In this document: piece by piece, positions 47,584 to 62,076 of the stretch | How the letters are laid out: the number at the start of each line of letters is the position of its first letter | Numbering within the stretch: position 1 is the stretch's first letter | Assembly (NCBI RefSeq): GCF_947179165.1 | Contig: NC_077241.1 | Span: 78,579,648-78,643,647, forward strand | DNA: 64,000 bases | DNA from: Solanum dulcamara | Taxonomy: Eukaryota > Streptophyta > Magnoliopsida > Solanales > Solanaceae | Reading direction: 5' to 3' | The notes under the pieces: generated by a model | What the model saw: the letters and a program-made list of their open reading frames with translations, nothing else | What the model was told of the DNA's origin: nothing | The model's database searches: none | Program-made: the position numbers and the translations under genes

Positions 47584-50170
47584 GTGTTAGGGAGATGGGG
47601 TAAGATTTCGTAATAATGCTATATGATCTGTTGGTGTACCTCGAATCTGTTATTAATAAATCTCAATTAAAATAATTTCTTATAAAAGTGTCGGTTGTTT
47701 ATAATTAATCCCAAAAAGAAAGAAGAAAAAATATTGTTTTATAGCATCATTGAAGAAACAACTGAAATAGGATTTTATTAAATTTTCACAGCTGTGGAGT
47801 TACTAGCCGTGGCAAAGACCTAGGGGAGCAAAAAAGGATTTATTCGAGCATTCATTCACCGAAAAATTATATATAAGATTAAAGTTTAAAGCGAATCTAA
47901 GAGAAAATAAAATTCATCCGAACTTTCTGGATAAAATATTATTAGGTAATTATAATGGGATGGATAAAAGATGTGTTTGGTTTGCAGAAGAGAGCCACAA
48001 GAGTTGTCATCATTTCCAAATTTGTCCTTTTTTTTTTTTTATATCTCTGCAATATGTATATTGTATGTATGACAATGATACACCTATTAGTCCCCACTCA
48101 TTTGTACTACTAACTAAATAGTGACTTACGACAAATATTATTAATTGGAGTCGGACCCAATGCAATACTGGACAACAACGGATTGTTTAGATGGTAAATA
48201 TTTTTTATCTTTTTTGATGTTAGGGTTTGGATTTTGAATTATTAAACAAGTAAAAATATGAAAGTGCCTAGAAAGTGATAAGAAAAAAAAAATGTCAAAA
48301 GGTGTGACTAGTTGTATAAATTCGTAGCACGTATTATACGCTCCGGTTCAATAAATTTTACGAATTTCTCATTTGGACTATTTTGCTATTGTGCCCAAAA
48401 TTGTGCATATTATTGAACATGTATTAATTCTCTTTTTTCAACATTTGATTTATTTAAAGTGACATATGCAATCCTTGTTTGTAAAAAACATATTTAGATG
48501 TGAGAGTTTATGGATTCTAACACGTCCTTGCTTGCCATCGAACTCACAATTCGTTTATGTTGCTAAGTTTGCAATTTTTATTATACTTAATAATATTTTT
48601 TATATATATATAAATTTTATTTCAAAATTATTGAATTTTGTTCAACTCGTATCATATATTATATATTTAAACTTGTTTATTAAAAAATTATCAATCTAAT
48701 TTATCAGTTTTCACCAGCGTCACAAACATCACAACATTTCCTATAACAAATAGAAAGTTTGATTAGCATTGGAATTAGATATTATTACTTAAAAGTCAAA
48801 CAATTTTTTATTTGATTATCACTTGTAAAAAGCACCCCTTAAGAAAAATTGATACTAATAACCAATTGCGATTTATTCTCATTCTTCTTATTATTTTGTT
48901 GGCCATAGTTCCTTTTTGGTATTTTATTTTTCTTTTGTGGGGTAAATGCCAATAAGATCATTTTCATTTATTCATCTCGTGAATTTTTAACTCTATTTTC
49001 TGTACAGATAGGTCCACTCACTATCTCTTCTGCACGTATGTTCAATGCTTTGCTATAATATTTAAATGAACAATTTTGTACTTGATAGTTGGACTAAATA
49101 ATAATTATTAAACGTAATTAACTTGCAAAATAGATTAAAGATGAGTATAATATACACATAATATTATGTATATATATTTTGATTAACATATATAATATTT
49201 TTGGCCAACGTGTAACTGGCTTTTTAGTTAACGAAACCTTTGAATTATTGAAAATATATCCATTATAAGTTGAAAACGGTGAAAAGTATATTTTTTCTTT
49301 TGATAAACAAAATCAAAATGCATCATTAATTGGTGTATAATAACTATTTTGACTTGTTGTACTTAATATAAGGGTTTCTAAAAATTATTTCTTTTATCTT
49401 CACGAAATACAAGTAAGATCTACGCACACACACCTCACTTGTGGGAGTAGATTGGATATGTAATATGCTATTATCATTGTAAGATGAGTTACTTTTATTT
49501 TTTCTATCTGGTGTTCAATATTTTTATTAAGAGCCAATTAAATTTTACATTGACGATTAAAGTATTTTCTAATAAAAATAACTTTATACTCAAAACTCGA
49601 ATTCAAAACGTCTAATTAAATATGAAAAAATATTTACCGCTCCTTATAAATCACAAGCCTTCTTAATTTGTGTAAATGCAGAGCAAATTTTTTCTCTTCC
49701 CCACCAATTAAATCCATCATTGGCTCATTGCCCAACTCATTTCTCCATGCTCAAGAACACAAGGGAAAAATTCAAGAAAATGTGAGAATTTTTCTAAACA
49801 AAAATTTCCATGAGAAAGTGTCTTGGTTTTGGCATTCAAATGGAAAGTTAAAGCACAAATAACAAAAAGAAAAGCTTCCTTCTTCTACAGATTCTGACTA
49901 ACAGCTTTCATTTAAAATTACACCCTTTTGACCCTAACTTCCCCTATTTCAAACCTTGTGAGTGACCTCCATTTTTTTAATTCTATTTTCCAGAACCCCA
50001 CATTGCTTTTTGCAGACACCATTCTTGGGAATTTGACTCTTTTTTTCTCACACACATATATATACACATGCATCCTCATGTTGTTGTAGTCAGAGTTTTT
50101 TGTTTCCTCCTTCTTCTTTTTTCACTTTAAGCTTGTGCTAAGTTGCTGCTCCTTCCTTTTCTGAGGTTTT
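47584..50170. other. AT-rich spacer and promoter of the receptor kinase gene
   Basis: No gene is supported. It includes a decayed TTG-type LINE tail at about 49370-49462 (CACGAAATACAAGTAAGATC ... CACCTCACTTGTGGGAG). Pyrimidine-rich sequence at about 50040-50160 with TATATATAC at 50057-50065 may be the core promoter and leader start. Confidence 0.45.
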
Positions 50171-50676
50171 GAATTAAAGTTTTGAGCTTTAGATTTTTGT
50201 GGGTTGAGGTTGTTGTTGGAGGGTTTTTGAAATAGTTCAAAAAGTTTTGAACTTTAGAATTTTGATGCTCCTTACTTCTTCTTATGTGACTACAAAAGTT
50301 AAGTTCTTGTGGGGATTTTTTGAATTAAAGTTTTGAGCTTTAGATTTCCTTTTGTGGATTGAGGGTGTTTGCTGAATCTTTGAAATAGTTGAAAAGTTTT
50401 GAACTTTAGATTCTTGATGCTCTTTTCTTCTTCTTATGTGACTACAAAAGCTAAGTTCTTGAGGGGTTTTCTTTGAATTAAAGTTTTGAGCTTTAGATTT
50501 CCTTTTGTGGATTGAGGGTGTTTGGAGAGTGTTTGAAATAGTTGAAAAGTTTTGAACTTTAGATTCTTGATGCCCTCTTCTTCTTCTTATGTGACTACAA
50601 AAGCTAAGTTTTTGAGGGGTTGGGGGCATTCAGAGTCTTTGAAATGGTTAAAGTTTTGAGCTTTAGGTTCTTGAAA
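50171..50676 (+). repeat. Tandem ~152-bp repeats forming the 5' leader of the receptor kinase gene
   Basis: Units start at 50171, 50322 and 50474 (GAATTAAAGTTTTGAGCTTT), with a partial fourth at about 50636-50676. Each contains GAAATAGTTGAAAAGTTTTG, GACTACAAAAGCTAAGTT and a T/C-rich stretch. Units 2 and 3 are almost identical; unit 1 is more diverged. Freedom from stops on the minus strand produces a 115-codon antisense frame with visibly repeated peptide, which is not a gene. Confidence 0.9.
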
Positions 50677-53600
50677 ATGGAGTGGTGGGGGATTTTTTCT
50701 TTGGGTTTCTTGGTGGGGTTGTTTCTGTTGTTACAAGGCACTGCTGCTCTTCTTGAAAATGATAAGCAAGCATTGTTGGATTTTGTTAATCAGTTGCCTC
50801 ATTTGCACACTTTGAACTGGGATGCAAATTCTTCAGTTTGCAAGAACTGGACTGGAGTGGGGTGTAACGAAGATGGGTCTCGAGTAATAGCACTGAGGTT
50901 ACCTGGGGTTGGGTTCAATGGTCCAATTCCTAATAATACATTGAGCCGTTTGACTGCATTGCAGATCTTGAGCCTTAGATCTAATGGTATCAATGGCACT
51001 TTCCCTATGGACTTTGGTAACCTCAAAAACTTGTCTTATCTTTACCTTCATTACAACAATTTTTCAGGTCCATTGCCTTTTGATTTCTCTGTTTGGAAAA
51101 ATCTCACCAGTTTGAACTTGTCAAACAACAGATTCAATGGCACCATTCCTAGCTCTATATCGGGTTTAAGTCATCTTACTTCCCTGAATCTTGCTAACAA
51201 CTCACTTTCTGGTACCATTCCTGATTTGCTTCTGCCCAACTTGCAGCTACTGAATTTGTCAAACAATAACCTTATAGGTACTGTGCCCAAATCACTTCAA
51301 AGATTCCCAAAGAATGTGTTCATTGGTAATGATATGTCTTTACTTGACTACCCTGTTTCGAATTCTTCTATTGTTTCCCTGCCTCAACAACCAAATACGA
51401 AATTCAAGAATGATGGTAAATTGAGTGAGAGGGCTTTGCTTGGGATTATAGTAGCTAGTAGTGTAATTGGGATTCTTGGATTTGGTTTCTTGATGGTTGT
51501 TTGTTGTTTTAGAAGAAAAAAAGAAGATGGTTTGTTTCCTGGCAAGATGGAGAAGGGAGATATGTCTCCTGAGAAGGCTATTTCGAGGAGTCAAGATGCT
51601 AATAATAGATTAGTTTTCTTTGAGGGTTGTAACTATGCATTTGATTTAGAAGATTTGCTTAGAGCTTCCGCGGAGGTATTGGGGAAGGGCACGTTTGGTA
51701 TGGCGTATAAAGCAATATTAGAAGATGCTACCACAGTGGTGGTGAAGAGGTTGAAAGATGTAGGTGCTGGGAAGAAGGAGTTTGAACAGCAAATGGAGGT
51801 TGTGGGAAGTATCAAACATGAAAATGTAGTCGAGCTTCGAGCATATTACTATTCAAAAGATGAAAAGCTTACTGTCTCTGATTATTTCAGTGAGGGTAGT
51901 GTTTCTGCTATGCTCCATGGTATGATGACTTTATGCACTCTCTAAATTTCATAGTTATAAACTTTTCAACTCTGTCATTTTTTTGTGGACTTTGTTGGCA
52001 GATTCATTCTGCTCCGTCATTTTTGCTTTGAATGGGTACGTTCGTTAGAATTTTTTTGAGTATGATTGTTGAAACCAGTTACTTATTGTTTATCCCAAAC
52101 TGTGTTGCTCAGGCTCTTCAAAAATGACGTGGGATGCATGTCGCATCCTTCTATAAAAATAGATCATTTTGGAGTATCCGACACGGGTATTACAACATTC
52201 TTGGAGAGTCCGAGCTACACAGTTCCTAAGTGAGTTCTTACAATCAGACATGTTAGTTTAGTGAATTGAAAAACATATAGCAATTAAAAATAACATTGAA
52301 TCTTCCTAACTGAAGGCCAACTAATATAATTTGTTGTGTTATGGGTAGGACCAAGATGGGAATCCACTGAGGTATATATATAATATGTTCCATATATTCT
52401 CTTTCCAGCTTAATAGTTAGTTGTACCAAAAATGTGGATGATCCTAACATGTGGTTTACGCATCTCTGTGGGGCAGTGAGTCCTTTCTGTTAATAAGATT
52501 AGCAAATTCCTATCTCTATTTTAAAATTTGTCGATATATTTAACTATACAAATCATCGTCAGTTCTCCTTTGTCACTAGAGTCTTTCAGTTATTACACTA
52601 TTTGACTGAATTATTTCATAGCATGTGGATAATCGTTTTTGCTTTTGATATCTGTTACCATCCGTTGTCTTTTGTGTTTCATTAACCGTATTATTTCATT
52701 GTTGTTGTTGTCCGTATTAATTGACCTGTTTTCTCCACTGCCATATTTCTTTTTCATAACCACTTTGATTTGTTGCAATTGAGCTGAGCGTGTCTTTTGG
52801 AAATAACATCTCTACCTCCACAAGGTAGGGGTAAAGTTTTCGTACTCTCTACCCCAAACCCCACTTGTGGAAGTATAGTGGTATGTTTTTGTGGATAATC
52901 ATTTCTGATTTCTATCCCCTTCTATAGCAAGTCAAAATAGTTCATGAATTTGTTGAGGTCCCAGCATCCTTTTCCCCAATTTTTTTTTTCCACCAGGCAA
53001 ATGCACATGATGTCAAAGTGCATGAAAGGTTAAGCTTTTTGGATAATTTATTAGGAGTTTGTTGGCACCTTTCATTATCATTTTCACTGGTGGGGCCTGA
53101 TTTAATTAACTAGAACTTTAGATTAAGGAATCCTAAGCTATTGTCAACCTTATTTTGCTTAGAATCTATTGAGAACATTACAACAAAATTCTTTTTAGTT
53201 ATGTTGGTTATTAACTCCCCTAATTTTGCTGTTAAAGTTAGGCGTTCTATTGTCCTCCTCAAACGAAACGAAGTGACATGGAAACTTATAGGAAGTGATT
53301 TCCTTATTGTGTCGCCATTATGCTAACCTAATATTTCATCTGAGAGTAATATCGGACAAAGAAAGGAAAAGAAAAGAAGATCATATGTGTAATGTGTAAC
53401 TTCCCACTGAGATGATAATTCCTGCAAGGATATTCTAACTTTTAAGCACTTCACGATTTGCTTATTCTAAGTTAAAGGATCGACTAGGACTACAAGGATA
53501 CTGATTACTCTAATATTTGACATGTTATAGAATGATAAACTAAAAATTGAATAAATGAGGGACAGAGGATTGAACTCCTGATCCTTTGCTTTTGTTAAAA

Positions 53601-54612
53601 TTGGAATGGTTACCTGTGGTATTAGAGGTTGTTTGGTAGGCGGATAAGGTGAGATATTTCAAGATTAACCCTGGGATAAAATGTATACTGCGTTTGGTTG
53701 ATGGTATATGATAGAAAGACATTTCTTTGCTAGCAATTGGCAATTGAAATTGATAGTTGCAAGGAAGGGAAAGAATGAAACTGGAGATATTGACTGTGGT
53801 ACCAGTTATTCTCCTTTTTTGATTCTCTCCTTTTTGTTAGAGAAATCCGGATCATTGTAATCTCTGCTATTGATCTCTGTGTTACCTGTTATCAAATTTT
53901 GCTTTGCTACTCGGCCACATTGACACCAATTAATTTGCAACTTATAGGTAAACGTGGAGATAACAGGATCCCTTTAGACTGGGAAACTCGACTCAGGATA
54001 GCAATTGGAGCAGCGAGAGGTATTGCTAGGATACATTCTGAGAATGGTGGCAAGCTAGTCCACGGAAACGTCAAATCTTCCAATATCTTTCTGAACTCGA
54101 AACAATATGGTTGTGTATCTGATGTTGGTCTGTCATCAATAATGAGCTCGTTAGCTCATCCAGTTGCTCGTGCTGCTGGTTTTCGTGCTCCAGAAATAAC
54201 AGACACCCGTAAAGCCACACAACCTTCTGATGTGTACAGCTTTGGCGTGTTGTTATTGGAGCTTTTGACAGGCAAATCCCCCATCCATACAACAAACGGA
54301 GATGAGATCATACACCTGGTCCGATGGGTTCATTCAGTGGTCCGAGAGGAGTGGACTGCTGAAGTATTCGACTTGGAACTGTTGAGGTACCCGAACATAG
54401 AGGAAGAGATGGTGGAAATGTTACAGATAGCAATGTCTTGTGTGGTAAGGATGTCAGATCAAAGACCAAAAATGTGTGAGGTGGTTAAAATGATTGAGAA
54501 CGTTCGTCCCACGAGCTTAGAGAATCAGCTTCCATCTGAAGGAAAAACAGAAACTTCAACACCAAGAGCAGCAGCCACACCTGTGCCTGAGACACAATCT
54601 GATTCTCAATGA
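50677..54612 (+). CDS. LRR class III receptor-like kinase, probably catalytically inactive
   Basis: Two exons, 50677-51919 and 53948-54612, join at HG|GKRGDNR to give 635 aa. Order: signal peptide (residues 1-24), LRR N-cap with paired Cys near C49/C56, about five LRRs (residues 70-205), Ser/Thr/Asn-rich juxtamembrane part, membrane segment (about 254-279), and a pseudokinase domain (about 330-610). The Gly loop GKGTFG (336-341) and Lys357 (VVVKRL) are present. The HRD-loop is HGNVKSSN (453-460), without the catalytic Asp, and DFG is DVG (473-475). This matches the plant group annotated as probable inactive receptor kinases (At5g53320/At4g23740 type), which act at the plasma membrane in signalling without clear phosphotransfer. 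ATG 50677 directly starts the signal peptide. An in-frame ATG at 50644 lies within the leader repeat and would add 11 residues. The 2-kb intron holds repeats. Confidence 0.93.
52650..52893 (+). mobile_element. TTG-type LINE 3' fragment in the receptor kinase intron
   Basis: RTE 3' UTR-like sequence (TTTGATTTGTTGCAATTGAG), CTACCTCCACAAGGTAGGGG, CCCCACTTGTGGAAGTATAG. The terminal repeat is degraded. Confidence 0.65.
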
Positions 54613-55848
54613 GTTGCTAAAAATCATTGTCTTTTTGGCCATTTTTATCATAGTTTATCATCTTAATTCATGTTGAAAATGCTTTACTTCACTCTCTCAG
54701 TGAAATATTGAATACTTTGTAACTTGATCCAATAGGCACTTTTTTAAGGTATTCTTGAAAGTAGTACTTTGATTATAAATTTTAAATTCTCTCACTCTCA
54801 AAGTATCATCTCTTCCATGTTCTTGATGCAATGATCACAAGAACATGGTTGATGTGGGACGAATTCAAGATTTAGAGTCAGTAAGTTTCGAATAGGTATG
54901 CATTATTGTATACGTGTGTGTATTTTTTTTCCCGATTTTAGTAGTACATGTTTCTTTACTTCGGTTGTAGTGTTATTTGTGTTGTTACTAGTTCTGTTCC
55001 ATCATGACTGTTTTGCTATTATTGTATTTGCTTTACATACTTAATTTTTGATATTGCTTATTTGATTTGAGGGTTTATCGGAAACAAATCACTTAGAGTG
55101 TATCTCGCGTGTCTATTTGTTCAAGTTTATACAAGTTTAGGTATTTATTTATGCATACTCAAAGTTGAAGGATATAGATTTCAATAGACACCAAATTAAA
55201 GGGCATGTTTATATGTTATGCCTAAATATTGTCTTTATTCATTTTTTCTTATATTTTATTTCTATACATCTTTAATATATAATAATTTCAAAAGTCTTTC
55301 TACTAAAAGAAACTTTTAGCTTCCATTTTGTCCATAGATTTTGAAGTTGAAAGTTAGAGTTTTTGGAATTTGAAATTGTGTTTGAATATATATTTTACTT
55401 GAAAAAAATTAAAGTTTTACAAGTGGAAGTTCCAAAAAATTTTAAAGACTATTTTAAAAATTTGATCATATTTAATGATTATGTAGATTTTTCAAAAACT
55501 ACTAGCAAACGCTAGTTTACTCCAATAAATTTCTACTATACTCTCATTATGCAACTATCAACTCCATATGAAAACCACAAATCATTTTACTTGAAAATTA
55601 TAACAAATTCCAAAATTTAAAATTTGCTAAAAAAAATACCAACAAAAAGTTGGATGTATTTGCCACTTGTTAAGGAAAGAAAGGAATCTAAGTGCTAAAT
55701 GTTCAAACCATTGGGGGCGTAACTGAAATTTGTCCAACAAAGATACAGAAAGCCTTTTATATAAACAAAACAAAGTTCTGAAGTTCAAAATAAAACTCCA
55801 CTTCTCAGAATCGGAAAAAATCGGAAAACTTTGTAGGAGGATCTCTCA
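54613..55848. other. Spacer between receptor kinase and E2 genes
   Basis: It holds the 3' UTR of the kinase, a degraded LINE 3' UTR-like piece at 54930-55100 (GAGGGTTTATCGGAAACAAA) and the promoter and leader of the UBC gene. No other gene is supported. Confidence 0.5.
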
Positions 55849-55936
55849 GGTAAATTCATCTTCATCGATTTTAATTTATTTTTTTAGGATTTATGGAGCT
55901 GAGTTGAGTAGAAAAAGATTTAATTTTTTTTTTTAG
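55849..55936 (+). other. Probable 5' UTR intron of the UBC gene
   Basis: A donor GTAAATTC after CTCTCAG at 55842-55848 and an acceptor after a T-run (TTTTTTTTTTAG) at 55936 leave a short leader GGATTTGGTCGGCG before the ATG. Removal also eliminates an upstream ATG near 55892. Leader introns are common in plant ubiquitin-pathway genes; no transcript is available to confirm. Confidence 0.6.
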
Positions 55937-55950
55937 GGATTTGGTCGGCG

Positions 55951-60586
<4,636 letters not shown>

Positions 60587-60797
60587 CCGCTGTTGCGATG
60601 TGCCCACTTTTCCTCTGTGTTTTTGGACACTATCAGTAATGTGTTAGGAAATGAAGTATTTCTTATGGCATAATCCGTTCAAGGGGAACGGTTGTGTTGC
60701 TGACTCTTGAAACACAAAACTTTGCCTTTCGGTTTGTAAAATCCAACGGTTATGCAACTCTATGTATAGATCAAAATTAAGCAGTTGGACCATTTTG

Positions 60798-61172
60798 CAT
60801 ATTTAGTGTATGCAACTCTATGAAAATGTTTTCTCAAAAAACTAAGTGGGTTTTTCTTATATATCTTAGTGTTTAGTAAGTAAGAGAAAAAATTATTCGA
60901 AAAGTATTTATATGTAATCTATGGATGGGGTGTTGGAGTGGTCGAGGGGTTGGAGATGTTGGGTGGAGGAGGGGGACAATGAACTTGAACTTTCATTCAT
61001 GAAACTTGGTTGGGTCGGGAGGGGACAATGAACTTTGAACTATTATTCATGAAATTTGTTTTCTTATATCTGTTAGAAAAATCATTTTTTTTTTATTTTT
61101 AAGGAGTTTATTTTTGGCAGACAAACATAAGAAAATTATAAAATATTTTCCTGCATATCAAACACACCCATA
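60798..61172. mobile_element. MITE behind the UBC gene
   Basis: The right end AAAATATTTTCCTGCATATC then AAACACACCC, and the left end GTATGCAACTCTATGAAAAT then GTTTTCTC, are degenerate inverted repeats. The interior is purine-rich (GGAGGAGGGGGACAATGAAC, with GGGGACAATGAACTT repeated). Related to the split element in UBC intron 1. Confidence 0.55.
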
Positions 61173-61429
61173 ATCGAGTAATTTCTCTCCCATTCTCTCT
61201 TCACCTTCAAGATTTCTACGGTAGAAATAGTTTTTTCGCTTTTGTCCTTCCATTAATCCAGTACAGTATAAAAATGTCCATTGATCACTTTTCGGTCATG
61301 GGTGTATCAAAAATAGTCTACTTAATTAGAGATAAAGTTTGCATATATTTATGTAAACTTTACCTAAATCCCATAATGGAAAAGTTTAATTACTATACAT
61401 CCCTCATTGTATCAAAATTATCCGATATC

Positions 61430-61910
61430 CCCTTTTTTTCAACTTTTCTGATACATTATATTTGTATCTGATACATCAATTAACCAATCAGTAATTAATG
61501 AAGATCATCTATTTATGGATAGTATCTTAATATAAGGGATGATTGGTTCTTCAAATCAATTAGTAAACTAATTAATGGGATTAATTTGGTTAAAAAAAGA
61601 ACGGTTGTGCAGTTGAAGATTTAAGCCAAAAAAACAGAGCAGAAAAACAAACCAACTTCGTTTCCATTTTTTTTTCCAGTTTGGGTTATGTATCTGATAG
61701 ATCAGTTATGTATATGATACATCAATTGTTAAAAAAAAACAATTGTTATGTCCATGAAGATTCAAGCCAAAAAACATAGCGTCGTCTCGAATGAAAAAAA
61801 CAGAGCATCAATTCATACCGAAGTTGATTTCAATTAATTTTCAACTTTTGCTGATACATAAGTTATGTATCTGATACATAACTTTAGCTATAGAATAGTT
61901 AATGCACATC
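61430..61910. repeat. Cluster of ATGTATCTGATACAT motifs upstream of the transposase
   Basis: TATCTGATACAT or close variants occur near 61447, 61466, 61690, 61710, 61853 and 61872, in both orientations. The same motif fills the repeats inside the transposase gene. This is probably the subterminal part of the Mutator-like element that continues to the right. Confidence 0.6.
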
Positions 61911-62076
61911 AGCTATTTATGGATAAAAGATTGGCTCTTTATATCAATTACTGATCTATTAAAGAAGGCGGCAGTTATGTAGATGAATTTTGAAGTCAAA
62001 AGTCAGAGCATCGACTACAAGGAAAACAACAGAGCATCAATTCAAAGAAAACTTCGCGTTTCATCAATTAATCGAT

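Noticed and set aside
50282..50629. 115-codon minus-strand frame with repeated peptide upstream of the receptor kinase
   Set aside because: It is the antisense of the tandem leader repeats; the peptide repetition follows the DNA repeat and there is no family resemblance.
50644..50676. Upstream ATG as the start of the receptor kinase
   Set aside because: It lies in the leader repeat and would put a polar, basic stretch before the signal peptide; 50677 gives the usual N-terminus. Translation from it cannot be excluded.
53520..53760. Possible SINE or MITE pieces in the receptor kinase intron (GATTGAACTCCTGATCCTTT; TTTGGTAGGCGGATAAG)
   Set aside because: Neither both ends nor a target duplication could be found, so no element is claimed.
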